In this document: piece by piece, positions 18,074 to 26,749 of the stretch | How the letters are laid out: each line of letters starts with the position of its first letter | Numbering within the stretch: position 1 is the first letter of the stretch | Assembly (NCBI RefSeq): GCF_009906955.1 | Contig: NZ_CP047656.1 | Span: 1-64,000, forward strand | Reading direction: 5' to 3' | Source: Paraglaciecola mesophila | GTDB taxonomy: Bacteria; Pseudomonadota; Gammaproteobacteria; Enterobacterales; Alteromonadaceae | Length of the DNA stretch: 64,000 bases | Notes under the pieces: generated by a model | What the model was told of the DNA's origin: nothing | The model's database searches: none | What the model saw: the letters and a program-made list of their open reading frames with translations, nothing else | Made by a program: the position numbers and the translations under genes

Positions 18074-18934
18074 CTAGCTAATGTTACCTAGGTGCGCTAA
18101 TTTGTCATGCACAGGAGACACATCGACTCCTTTAGCGACAAAACCTGAGCAACCTGATGGTAAGTTAGCAAGTACATTTTCTGCTGCTTGGTTACTGGTA
18201 AAGACCGCAAATAAACAAGCACCTGTGCCTGTCATTCGAGACGGCGCGTATTCTAACAACCAGCGTAATGTATTTGCAACATTCTCAAAGCGATTACAGA
18301 CTAATTGCTGACAGTCATTATGGGTACGGTCAAAATCATACTCTTGCCATGAAATAACTGGCGTATTTCTAGGCAAGAGTGGATCGCTAAATACCTCAGC
18401 GGTAGACACATGACACGCTGGAAACACCACTAAATAGTGCGTTTGAGCAAGGCTGACAGGGGTAAGCTGTTCGCCAACCCCTTGGGCAAATGCCGTGTTG
18501 CCCATAACAAAGACAGGCACATCAGCCCCTAGTACTAAGCCTAATTTAGCGAGTTCTGTCAGGCTTAAGTTACATTTCCATAAATAGTTAAGGGCAATTA
18601 ATGTGGTGGCTGCATTGGAAGACCCCCCACCAATGCCACCGCCCATGGGCAATACTTTGCGTAAATGAATCTGACAACCTTGCTGGCAATTTGTATGTGC
18701 TTGCAGTAAACGCGCAGCTTTAACAATCAAGTTGTCTTCATTGACTACCCCTTCGATGGGCGTGAGTAGTTCGATTTCACTGTGCGGCGTGATTGAAAAC
18801 GCTAACTCATCGCCTTTATCCAATAGCTGAAATAGGCTTTGTAATTTATGGTAGCCGTTAGGGTAGCGCCCGTTGATGTGTAAGAAGAGATTCAGTTTAG
18901 CGGGGCTAGGCCACCAATCTATTGTTTGATCCAT
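18074..18934 (-). CDS. ispE: 4-diphosphocytidyl-2-C-methyl-D-erythritol kinase
   Basis: 286 residues, a GHMP kinase of the MEP isoprenoid pathway. The substrate-contact motif WPSPAKLNLFLHINGRYPNGYH is at the N-terminus and the ATP-binding loop PMGGGIGGGSSNAATTL is near residue 96. The C-terminal GHMP motif MTGTGACLFAVF is present. The start codon overlaps the end of lolB by 16 bases, and the lolB-ispE-(tRNA-Gln)-prs order is conserved in gammaproteobacteria. Confidence 0.96.
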   Translation of the reverse strand: MDQTIDWWPSPAKLNLFLHINGRYPNGYHKLQSLFQLLDKGDELAFSITPHSEIELLTPIEGVVNEDNLIVKAARLLQAHTNCQQGCQIHLRKVLPMGGGIGGGSSNAATTLIALNYLWKCNLSLTELAKLGLVLGADVPVFVMGNTAFAQGVGEQLTPVSLAQTHYLVVFPACHVSTAEVFSDPLLPRNTPVISWQEYDFDRTHNDCQQLVCNRFENVANTLRWLLEYAPSRMTGTGACLFAVFTSNQAAENVLANLPSGCSGFVAKGVDVSPVHDKLAHLGNIS

Positions 18935-19539
18935 TGATTTACTCTGATAAGAATTTGGTTCCCCAACATGGGGTTATTCAGTTTTATATTATGTGGCAGC
19001 CAAATGTCGTCCACTTTTTGATAATCTTTGTAGCTTATTAGCCAACCGTTACAGTTTTCACAACGGGGAATTAATTGGTCGATGACGCCGCTTTTGGCAT
19101 AAATTGCCTCATCTTTAGAGGCAGCTTGGCCTTTTATCCAAAACGGAAATTGTGAGACTGGAATTTGCCAGCCGGTAATACGCCAAATAAGGTGGCTGGC
19201 ATCGGTATCTTGATAGTGTTCGCCGTCAGCATCTAATTCAACGGAATCATCATCCCCATGCATAGACAAGATATTAATACCCAGCATGGTATTCAGTGAA
19301 AGATGATAACTGTCTTGTATTTGTTGCCAGTTTACGTTGGCGCTGAACTTATCGTCGGGGCTTTTAAATGCCATTCGGCCTTTTAATGTCCACTGCTGCG
19401 TATTTTGTAAGCTTGCTTGATGTGCTTGGCTGTTCACCTGAATTGGGGTAGGCGGATGAGTGGCACAGGCGTTAAGTATAACCGCAGTTAGAATAAGTAA
19501 TACGAAATGTATTGTTGAACGCACGCTCACAGCCACCAT
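18919..19539 (-). CDS. lolB: Outer-membrane lipoprotein LolB
   Basis: Receives lipoproteins from LolA and inserts them in the outer membrane. I start at the second ATG (19539) because it gives a normal lipoprotein signal (basic start, hydrophobic FVLLILTAVIL, lipobox LNAC with Cys25); the frame is open to an ATG at 19575. Conserved LolB stretches are WTLKGRMAFKSPDDKFSANVNWQQ, ISYKDYQ and LPHNIKL. It lies between ispE (16-base overlap) and divergent hemA, its usual place. Confidence 0.92.
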   Translation of the reverse strand: MVAVSVRSTIHFVLLILTAVILNACATHPPTPIQVNSQAHQASLQNTQQWTLKGRMAFKSPDDKFSANVNWQQIQDSYHLSLNTMLGINILSMHGDDDSVELDADGEHYQDTDASHLIWRITGWQIPVSQFPFWIKGQAASKDEAIYAKSGVIDQLIPRCENCNGWLISYKDYQKVDDIWLPHNIKLNNPMLGNQILIRVNQWIKQ

Positions 19540-19664
19540 ACTAGTAATATCAAAGGCGGCTATAGGAACATACATAGCAGGGTGCTTTCAATAGTTTTAC
19601 CTTTTGCGTACAATGCCGCCCTGATCTGGCCTTAACACCGTTTAATGAAAAAGCTGTAATCTGC

Positions 19665-20936
19665 ATGACCTTAATTGCCTTTGGGATTAACCATAAAACC
19701 GCACCAGTAGAATTGCGCGAAAAAGTCGCCTTTTCACCGGATGCTATGGTTGAAGCCCTCAAATCGTTAGCTCTTAATACAGGGGCCGATGAATCTGTGA
19801 TTGTCTCTACCTGCAATCGAACAGAGATATACGCACAAGCAGAAAATTTGACCGGTGCTGCGTTAACCCAATGGTTAGCTGAATTTCATCAAGCTAAAGC
19901 AGATGAATTAGGTATTAATAGTTATATTTATCAGCAAGACGAGGCGATTAAACACATTATGCGTGTGGCCTGCGGATTAGATTCATTGATTTTGGGTGAA
20001 CCCCAAATTCTTGGTCAAGTGAAGCAAGCCTTCGTTAGTGCAAAAGATTCAGGTGTGATCAAAAGTGATTTTGAACGCTTGTTTCAGCAGACTTTTTCCG
20101 TGGCAAAACGGGTGCGTAGCGAAACTGAAATCGGCTCTAACGCAGTATCTGTTGCTTATGCGTCCGTGCAATTAGCCAAGCATATATTTTCCTCACTGAA
20201 AAAAAGTAACGTGTTACTTATCGGTGCCGGTGAAACCATTGAGTTAGTGGCTAAGCACATGCATGAACAGGGCGTAGAGTCTTTAAGTGTCGCCAATAGA
20301 ACCTTGGCTAGAGCTGAAGCGATCGCTAAACCCTTAGGGGCAAATACGCTAACGCTTACGCAAATACCACATCATTTAAAAGACGCCGATATCGTTATTA
20401 GCTCTACCGCAAGTCAATTACCCATACTTGGTAAAGGGTTGGTTGAGCGTGCGTTAAAAGACAGACGACATAAACCTATGTTCTTAGTTGATTTGGCGGT
20501 GCCTCGGGATATCGAAGCAGAAGTCGGCGAGTTAGATGACGCGTATCTTTATACGGTGGATGACTTACAGCAAATCGTCGAAAAAAACCTTGAATCACGT
20601 CAACACGCCGCACTGCAAGCAGAGCAAATGATTGACCAACAAGCTCAACAATATTTGCAGTGGCGCCAAGGTCAAACGTCTATTGATGTATTACGCGATT
20701 TTCGTCAACAAAGTGAAAATCAACGGGATACACTTGTCGCTAAGGCGCTCAATCAGTTAGCGGATGGCAAAGAAGCAGAACAAGTGATTAAAGAGTTGGC
20801 AAATAAACTGACGAATTCGTTAATACATGCGCCAACCAAAGCACTGAAAAAAGCTGCGATGCAGCAAGATAATAAAAATATGGGTCTATTGCAGGACGCG
20901 CTAGGATTAGCTCGCGCAAACGACTCATCTAAGTAA
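19665..20936 (+). CDS. hemA: Glutamyl-tRNA reductase
   Basis: 423 residues; the first committed step of C5-pathway haem synthesis, reducing Glu-tRNA to glutamate-1-semialdehyde. Nucleophile Cys50 is in STCNRTE. The N-terminal GINHKTAPVELREK, catalytic-domain EPQILGQVKQAF, NADPH-binding LIGAGETIELVAKH and the C-terminal dimerisation helices are all present. It is divergent from lolB and starts the hemA-prfA-prmC cluster. Confidence 0.97.
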   Translation: MTLIAFGINHKTAPVELREKVAFSPDAMVEALKSLALNTGADESVIVSTCNRTEIYAQAENLTGAALTQWLAEFHQAKADELGINSYIYQQDEAIKHIMRVACGLDSLILGEPQILGQVKQAFVSAKDSGVIKSDFERLFQQTFSVAKRVRSETEIGSNAVSVAYASVQLAKHIFSSLKKSNVLLIGAGETIELVAKHMHEQGVESLSVANRTLARAEAIAKPLGANTLTLTQIPHHLKDADIVISSTASQLPILGKGLVERALKDRRHKPMFLVDLAVPRDIEAEVGELDDAYLYTVDDLQQIVEKNLESRQHAALQAEQMIDQQAQQYLQWRQGQTSIDVLRDFRQQSENQRDTLVAKALNQLADGKEAEQVIKELANKLTNSLIHAPTKALKKAAMQQDNKNMGLLQDALGLARANDSSK

Positions 20937-21021
20937 CTTCATTTACCCCTTTCATGCTCGCGTCGATGCTCAAATGTGAGCCGGCAGCTACAATGTTAAA
21001 TAAGGGGCTTACAGGAATAAC

Positions 21022-22110
21022 ATGAAAGAATCAGTTCAACGTAAATTAGAGTCGTTAACCGAGCGCTTTGAAGAAGTGCAGGCACTTGTGAGCCAGCCTG
21101 AGATTATCGCCGATCAAGACAAATACCGAGCATTAACAAAAGAGTATTCGCAACTTGAAAGTGTGGTGAAATGTTTCGCCGACTATCAAAGTGCCCAGCA
21201 AGATTTTGAGTCTGCGCAGGAAATGATGCAAGAAAGCGATCCTGAGATGCGTGAAATGGCGCAAGAGGAATACAAATCATCTAAGCTTGCTATCGAGCAG
21301 TACGAAGACGAATTGCAAATATTGTTGCTGCCCAAAGATCCCAACGACGAAAGTAACTGCTTTGTTGAAATTCGTGCTGGGGCGGGCGGTGACGAGGCGG
21401 CGATATTCGCTGGCGATTTATTCCGCATGTATAGCCGCTATGCTGAAGCACGCCGCTGGAAAGTGGAAGTCGTGACGATGAACGAAGGTGATCATGGGGG
21501 TTATAAAGAAGTGATTGCCAATATCATCGGTGATGGTGCATACGGTATCCTTAAATTTGAATCAGGTGGGCACCGCGTACAACGTGTACCAGAAACTGAA
21601 TCTCAGGGCCGTATTCATACCTCAGCATGTACTGTAGTGGTAATGCCCGAGGTGGCTGAATCTGAAGCGATTGAAGTGAACAAAGCGGATCTTAAAATCG
21701 ATACCTTTCGTGCATCAGGCGCTGGTGGACAGCACGTCAACAAAACAGACTCTGCCATACGTATCACTCATGTCCCATCAGGCATAGTGGTAGAGTGTCA
21801 AGATGAGCGTTCACAGCATAAAAACCGTGCGAAAGCCATGGCCGTATTACAGTCGCGCTTGAATCAACTTGAGGAAGAAAAGCGTCAAGCAGAGGAAACG
21901 TCAACCAGACGAAACTTAGTGGCCAGTGGCGATCGTTCTGAGCGTATTCGGACTTATAACTTCCCTCAAGGTCGGGTGACCGATCATCGTATCAACCTTA
22001 CGTTATATCGTTTAGATGATGTCGTAGCGGGGGATTTAGACGCAGTTCTTGAACCTATTCGTCAAGAGCATCAAGCTGACTTATTGGCGTCATTGTCTGA
22101 CGAAGGGTAA
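21022..22110 (+). CDS. prfA: Peptide chain release factor 1
   Basis: 362 residues. It terminates translation at UAA/UAG. The GGQ peptidyl-hydrolysis motif is at 235-237 ([14 protein letters not shown]), the site methylated by the next gene product, PrmC. Other RF1 features are [16 protein letters not shown] and the C-terminal [15 protein letters not shown]. The start is ATG after an AGG-containing site, 85 bases after hemA, and prmC follows 5 bases later. Confidence 0.97.
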   Translation: MKESVQRKLESLTERFEEVQALVSQPEIIADQDKYRALTKEYSQLESVVKCFADYQSAQQDFESAQEMMQESDPEMREMAQEEYKSSKLAIEQYEDELQILLLPKDPNDESNCFVEIRAGAGGDEAAIFAGDLFRMYSRYAEARRWKVEVVTMNEGDHGGYKEVIANIIGDGAYGILKFESGGHRVQRVPETESQGRIHTSACTVVVMPEVAESEAIEVNKADLKIDTFRASGAGGQHVNKTDSAIRITHVPSGIVVECQDERSQHKNRAKAMAVLQSRLNQLEEEKRQAEETSTRRNLVASGDRSERIRTYNFPQGRVTDHRINLTLYRLDDVVAGDLDAVLEPIRQEHQADLLASLSDEG

Positions 22111-22115
22111 AGGCA

Positions 22116-22979
22116 ATGAGTACGATGTCCGCTGCTCAAGGGAAATATACTATCGCTGAGCAGTTAGCATTTGCTAAAGAGCTACTTAAAGGTAGCGACA
22201 GCGCGGCAATGGATAGCCGGCTGCTGATGTGTCATGTGCTTCAGTGCAATACTGTATATTTAATGACCTGGCCTGAGAAAATATTGGATGCAACGCAGTT
22301 ACACGCCTTTCATCAATTGCTAGCGAAACGTGAACAAGGTCATCCTGTCGCTTATCTTATCGGCTACCGCGATTTTTGGAGTTTGCGTTTACGGGTATCA
22401 CCTGCCACTTTAATTCCCCGCCCCGAAACTGAATTGCTTGTAGAAACGGCACTCGAGTTGTCAGTGAATGAGCCTGCCAATGTACTCGATTTAGGAACAG
22501 GCACCGGGGCTATTGCGCTTGCATTCGCCACTGAGAAACCTCATTGGCAAATCACAGGTATAGATAAAAACGCTGACGCGGTTGCGCTTGCCAAACAAAA
22601 CGGTCAGGAAAATAAGTTGCCTCATGTGTGTTTCACGCAGAGTGACTGGTTTTCAAATTTGCCTATCGCTTCATTCGATCTTATCGTGAGTAATCCCCCC
22701 TATGTTGAACAAAGCAGCGTATATCTACACCAGGGTGATGTGCGTTTTGAGCCTGCAAGTGCATTAACATCAGGCGAAGATGGTTTAAATGATATTCGCT
22801 TTATTATTCCCAACGCTATTGAATACTTAGCGCCTAATGGGTGGCTGGTTTTTGAACATGGTCATCTTCAAGCACCAGGCGTGCAAGCACTGCTAAGGGA
22901 AAATGACTTCGAGCAAGTGCGTTCTGTCAGCGACTTAAATGGCCATCCCCGGGTAACATTAGGGTGCTACAAGGCTTAA
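22116..22979 (+). CDS. prmC: Release factor glutamine methyltransferase PrmC
   Basis: 287 residues. It methylates the GGQ glutamine of RF1/RF2. There is an N-terminal helical domain, the SAM-binding VLDLGTGTGAIALAFA near 125-140 and the catalytic NPPY at 193-196 (VSNPPYVEQ). Also visible are LIPRPETELLVE and the C-terminal EHGHLQAPGVQALL. It is coupled to prfA. Confidence 0.96.
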   Translation: MSTMSAAQGKYTIAEQLAFAKELLKGSDSAAMDSRLLMCHVLQCNTVYLMTWPEKILDATQLHAFHQLLAKREQGHPVAYLIGYRDFWSLRLRVSPATLIPRPETELLVETALELSVNEPANVLDLGTGTGAIALAFATEKPHWQITGIDKNADAVALAKQNGQENKLPHVCFTQSDWFSNLPIASFDLIVSNPPYVEQSSVYLHQGDVRFEPASALTSGEDGLNDIRFIIPNAIEYLAPNGWLVFEHGHLQAPGVQALLRENDFEQVRSVSDLNGHPRVTLGCYKA

Positions 22980-23090
22980 TTAAATCGTCGCAAGATTGCA
23001 ACTGTTTGAAAAGCGTACTATTTTAGACATGCATTTAGAAGTACAACGAAATCAATGAGTGTTTCGCAGGCAAGCGAAGGGAAGGAATAA

Positions 23091-24644
23091 ATGAACGACG
23101 AGTTGTTATTTGCAGATGATCACGAAGACGATAGTTCTGAATATCAGGGGACATGGAAGATCCTTATTGTCGATGACGAACCAGAGATCCACGCCGTCAC
23201 CAAATTGGCGTTGAGTGATTTTGAATTTCAAAATAGAAACCTAGAATTCATCAGTGCATTTAACGGTGAACAAGCAAGAGAAGTCTTGCTTAATGAGCAA
23301 GATATCGCTGTCGTTCTGTTAGATGTTGTGATGGAAACAGACGATGCAGGATTAAAAATTGCCGATTTTATCCGCAATGAAGCAAACAATCATTTCATTC
23401 GTATTATTTTACGTACAGGCCAACCTGGCCAAGCCCCCGAGCGCGATGTCATCGTTAATTATGATATCAATGACTATAAATCGAAAACCGAATTAACGGC
23501 ACAGAAGTTATTTACCGTTGTTATTGCGGCGCTGCGTTCTTATCGCGACATCGTTGCGATAGACGAGAATCGCATTGGTCTTGAAAAAATTATTTCTGCG
23601 TCAGCAAATTTGTTTCAAACCCATTCATTGGAAAACTTTATTCAAGGGATCGTTCAGCAACTCTCTTCCTTGCTTGGAGGCAGCAGAAATGCCGCTTATC
23701 TTACTTGTGCAGTGGCGGGCCCACATTCCATTGCCAATAATCAAAAACACTCTTTAGACAATTTATTTGTTTTTACAGGACAAGGAGAGTACCAGCAAGC
23801 AGCAGGTAAGGCATTACCTACCGTTTTATCTGGTGAGCACTTAGAAGCCTGCCGAGTTGCACTCATTGATAAAACCTTGGTTTATGCAGATGAGTATCTA
23901 GTGGCGTATTGCGACAGTAACACTAGCTGTGGCTCTTTATTGTATTTGTCTGGCTTACCGAAACGCTTAACAGATGGTCAAAAAATGTTAGTCGAAATGT
24001 TCTCGAAAAATGTGCAAATCGCGTTTGACAATATCATGCTGACAAAAGACATAGAAGATACCCAGCGAGAAGTGATAGAGCGATTGAGCCAATCGACTGA
24101 AGACAGTGATATGGGCGAACATTATATTTTTCGTACGGTAAAAGTGTGTCGCATTCTAGGCAAAGCGCTTGGACTTGATGATATCCAGTTAAACTTACTG
24201 ATCTCTGCCGCACCATTGCATAATGTCGGAAATTTATGCTCACCTACACGCGCTTTGTATAAGCAGGACACCCTGTCCCGTGAAGATGTACAGTTAATTG
24301 AACGCCATACTGCATTTGGCTATCAACTACTCAAAGACTCAAACCGCCCCTTGATCAAAGTCGCTGCGATTATTGCCAAAGAGCATCACGAATACTGGAA
24401 TGGACAAGGTTATCCAGATGGTCTGCAAGGAGAGAATATTCATTTATACTCGCGAATTGTTGCCGTTGCCGTTGCGTATACGGTGCTTCGCAGTGATACA
24501 GCGCAAAATCAAGCTTGGTCAGTGCAAAAAACACTCGAATACATGCAGGCGCGCAGCGCAAGTCAATTCGATCCCAGCATTATTGCTATGCTGACAGACA
24601 ATATCGGAAAAATTGAGGATGATACCCTAGATTGGGTGCGTTAA
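23091..24644 (+). CDS. Response regulator with DUF3369 and a degenerate HD-GYP domain
   Basis: 517 residues: receiver ~20-150 (LIVDDEPEIH; phospho-acceptor D78 in VLLDVVMETD), DUF3369 ~160-320, and HD-GYP-like domain ~330-510. The HD-GYP domain keeps HH432/433 and GYPDGL (EHHEYWNGQGYPDGLQG). The metal-binding HD pair reads H377-N378 (PLHNVGN in place of HDIGK), and the usual DxxDAL region reads VAVAYTVLRSD. Canonical HD-GYP proteins hydrolyse c-di-GMP; with these ligands lost the enzyme is probably inactive and may act as a binding or scaffold protein (inference). It lies between prmC and sirB2 with its own AAGGAA ribosome site. Confidence 0.93.
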   Translation: MNDELLFADDHEDDSSEYQGTWKILIVDDEPEIHAVTKLALSDFEFQNRNLEFISAFNGEQAREVLLNEQDIAVVLLDVVMETDDAGLKIADFIRNEANNHFIRIILRTGQPGQAPERDVIVNYDINDYKSKTELTAQKLFTVVIAALRSYRDIVAIDENRIGLEKIISASANLFQTHSLENFIQGIVQQLSSLLGGSRNAAYLTCAVAGPHSIANNQKHSLDNLFVFTGQGEYQQAAGKALPTVLSGEHLEACRVALIDKTLVYADEYLVAYCDSNTSCGSLLYLSGLPKRLTDGQKMLVEMFSKNVQIAFDNIMLTKDIEDTQREVIERLSQSTEDSDMGEHYIFRTVKVCRILGKALGLDDIQLNLLISAAPLHNVGNLCSPTRALYKQDTLSREDVQLIERHTAFGYQLLKDSNRPLIKVAAIIAKEHHEYWNGQGYPDGLQGENIHLYSRIVAVAVAYTVLRSDTAQNQAWSVQKTLEYMQARSASQFDPSIIAMLTDNIGKIEDDTLDWVR

Positions 24645-24727
24645 TATGCGTGTCCAATTAGGCATAATGTGTATTAACTGCTTAGTAATACGTAATTAGC
24701 CATTCTTTCACTTTCAAAGGACCCCGA

Positions 24728-25105
24728 ATGTACACAGCCGTAAAACATATTCATTTGACCTGTATTGCCCTAAGTGTGTTGTTATTTGTCTTACGCTTTA
24801 TCTGGACCATGACTCAATCGAGTATGCTTGAGAAAAAGTGGGTGAAAATAACACCGCACATTGTTGATACCTTGCTGATTTTAAGTGCGGTTACCTTATG
24901 TGTGCTCATCAGCCAATACCCATTTGTTACCCCGTGGGTCACGGAAAAGTTGGTCGGTTTGTTTATGTACGTGTTTATGGTGGCGCTTGCCCTTAAAATG
25001 GCACGTACTAACTTTATGCGCGTAATTGGTTTTATCGGCGCATTAAGCTGGATCGCTTTCACTGCTTTGGTCGCTATTAGTAAGCAACCTATCTTATTTG
25101 TATAA
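24728..25105 (+). CDS. sirB2: SirB2 family membrane protein
   Basis: 125 residues, four hydrophobic helices, with the SirB2 start YTAVKHIHLTCIALSVLLFVLRF and the conserved PHIVDTLLILSA. Function is unknown. It usually sits between prmC and sirB1; here the order is kept, but a regulator gene precedes it and a repeat element separates it from sirB1. Confidence 0.92.
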   Translation: MYTAVKHIHLTCIALSVLLFVLRFIWTMTQSSMLEKKWVKITPHIVDTLLILSAVTLCVLISQYPFVTPWVTEKLVGLFMYVFMVALALKMARTNFMRVIGFIGALSWIAFTALVAISKQPILFV

Positions 25106-25154
25106 ACTTACTTATGTAAGCATGAGCTAGGTTTTAATAAGGACATGTTAGCTA

Positions 25155-25419
25155 ATACCAATTCCATTAAATAATTGGCCTCTCAGAATTAATCCAGCGG
25201 GTTTTGAACAAGGCGTCGGTGTATAGTAATGGTTGTTCCCTTTCAAATACCGAGAACGCAGTGCAAAACCCGCTGGGGAATTCCCTACGGGCGAATTTTA
25301 AAAGGACTTACTCTGTGTTGCTCAAACTCGAAAGAGCACCACTATTACTTCATTTAAGCGCCTTGATTAAGTCCTTTTAAATTTTCGCTGAGTGGTTAAT
25401 TATTTAATGGAATTGGTAT
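25155..25419 (+). repeat. 265-bp palindromic element, copy 1
   Basis: The ends form a perfect 22-bp terminal inverted repeat (ATACCAATTCCATTAAATAA plus TT, inverted at 25398-25419). Inside are two long stems: CCAGCGGGTTTTG (25194-25206) pairs with CAAAACCCGCTGG (25264-25276), and TTTAAAAGGACTTA (25297-25310) pairs with TAAGTCCTTTTAAA (25368-25381). The whole can fold into a three-arm structure. No coding frame of note and no clear target duplication. The copy at 26483 is the same length, inverted, about 97% identical. Confidence 0.9.
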
Positions 25420-25541
25420 AAAACGTACTTAGTTAACATGGTCCGCAAATTCAAACACCGAAAAATATACTCACATTTGATATCAAGAAAGTGCCGAGCT
25501 TTCCGATAAAATAAGTAGGTTTAGGAAAAGGTTATCTCTCG

Positions 25542-26450
25542 GTGCGCTCACTAGAACAAGCAATTCAAAGCAACCAACTCGTATGTGCCGGTTTATTAGC
25601 CAGTCGACACAGTATTGGAGTTGATACGGATATCTCAGACTGCTTACAGCAACTTGATCGTTGGGCGAAACAAGCGCAAATACAAGCACACATATCACAG
25701 CCAGATCATAGTGCGTTTTTACGTTTACTGACGTTCTTTTATCAAGAGTTAGCGTTTACTGGTGCCCACGACAGCGCAGATACCTGTCAACCGAACTTAT
25801 TACATGAAGTGTTCGCATACAGAAATGGCACTCCGGTTACCCTAGCGGTGATTTTGAGTCATGTTGCTCAACGACTCGGTTTCAATGCCCGTTGTGTTAA
25901 TTTTCCTGGGCACTTTTTAGTGCGTTGTGACCTTGTCTGTACAGCAGACAAAAAAGTGCCAGAGGCCTTCGTATTGTCGACTGAGCTTAATCTGGCGCAA
26001 TACCACAAAGCGAGTGATACAAAGGACAAGGACACACACAGTGTGATGGTTGACCCCATTAACGGCCACCTTCTGAGTATTGACGCATTACACCAAATGT
26101 ACTTTAGCGTGATTGAAGACATCGATAATGAACGCATGCCTAAAGAAGCGCTAGACCCCGCGAGTAACGACGAAGTCGTGGTGCATATGCTGCATCAAGT
26201 AAAATCAGCTCTGATTAATGCCAAGCGCTATGAGCACGCACTACGCAGTATCGATTTGTTGATCCACCTCTGTCCAAATAATCCCTATGAACGGCGAGAC
26301 AGGGGGGTATTGCTACACGAATTAGAATGCCCGCAACTGGCGATAGTTGACTATCAATATTTTATCCGTCAATGCCCACAAGACCCGGCTGCTACCTTAT
26401 TAGCTCAGCAGGTGAAACATATGGATATCACGCCGCCTGTCATGCATTAG
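25542..26450 (+). CDS. sirB1: SirB1 family protein (transglutaminase-like plus TPR)
   Basis: 302 residues from a GTG start. The SirB1 core is visible: HEVFAYRNGTPVTLAVILSHVAQRLGFNARCVNFPGHFLVRCD, where the cysteine, histidine and Arg-Asn-Gly turn belong to a transglutaminase-like fold. The C-terminus has TPR-like helices (NAKRYEHALRSIDLLIHLCPNNPYERRDRGVLLHEL). The biochemical function of the family is not established. The gene is enclosed by two inverted 265-bp repeats. kdsA, which often follows sirB1, is absent and bioA comes next. Confidence 0.92.
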   Translation: MRSLEQAIQSNQLVCAGLLASRHSIGVDTDISDCLQQLDRWAKQAQIQAHISQPDHSAFLRLLTFFYQELAFTGAHDSADTCQPNLLHEVFAYRNGTPVTLAVILSHVAQRLGFNARCVNFPGHFLVRCDLVCTADKKVPEAFVLSTELNLAQYHKASDTKDKDTHSVMVDPINGHLLSIDALHQMYFSVIEDIDNERMPKEALDPASNDEVVVHMLHQVKSALINAKRYEHALRSIDLLIHLCPNNPYERRDRGVLLHELECPQLAIVDYQYFIRQCPQDPAATLLAQQVKHMDITPPVMH

Positions 26451-26482
26451 TGCATCGAACTGATGCACTGATTCAATATCTC

Positions 26483-26747
26483 ATACCAACTCCATTAAAT
26501 AATTAACCACTCAGCGAAAATTTAAAAGGACTTAATCAAGGCGCTTAAACGAAGTAATAGTGGTGCTCTTTCGAGTTTGAGCAACACAGAGTAAGTCCTT
26601 TTAAAATTCGCCCGAAGGGAATTCCCCAGCGGGTTTTGCACTGCGTTCTCGGTATTTGAAAGGGAACAACCATTACTGCACACCGACGTCTTGTTCAAAA
26701 CCCGCTGGATGAATTCTGAGAGGCCAATTATTTAATGGAATTGGTAT
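26483..26747 (-). repeat. 265-bp palindromic element, copy 2 (inverted relative to copy 1)
   Basis: Same length as copy 1 and reverse-complementary to it, with seven mismatches by eye. The terminal repeats are ATACCAACTCCATTAAATAA at the left and its near-complement at the right. It ends two bases after the stop codon of bioA, so it forms the 3' flank of both sirB1 and bioA and could act as a terminator-like structure. Confidence 0.9.
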
Positions 26748-26749
26748 CA

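Noticed and set aside
25150-25424. Target-site duplication around the 265-bp elements
   Set aside because: Flanking bases differ on the two sides of both copies (TA/AA and TC/CA), so no duplication can be claimed.
25155-26747. sirB1 with flanking repeats as a composite transposon or cassette
   Set aside because: sirB1 is in its normal genomic neighbourhood after sirB2, so it was not brought in by the repeats; only inversion remains plausible.
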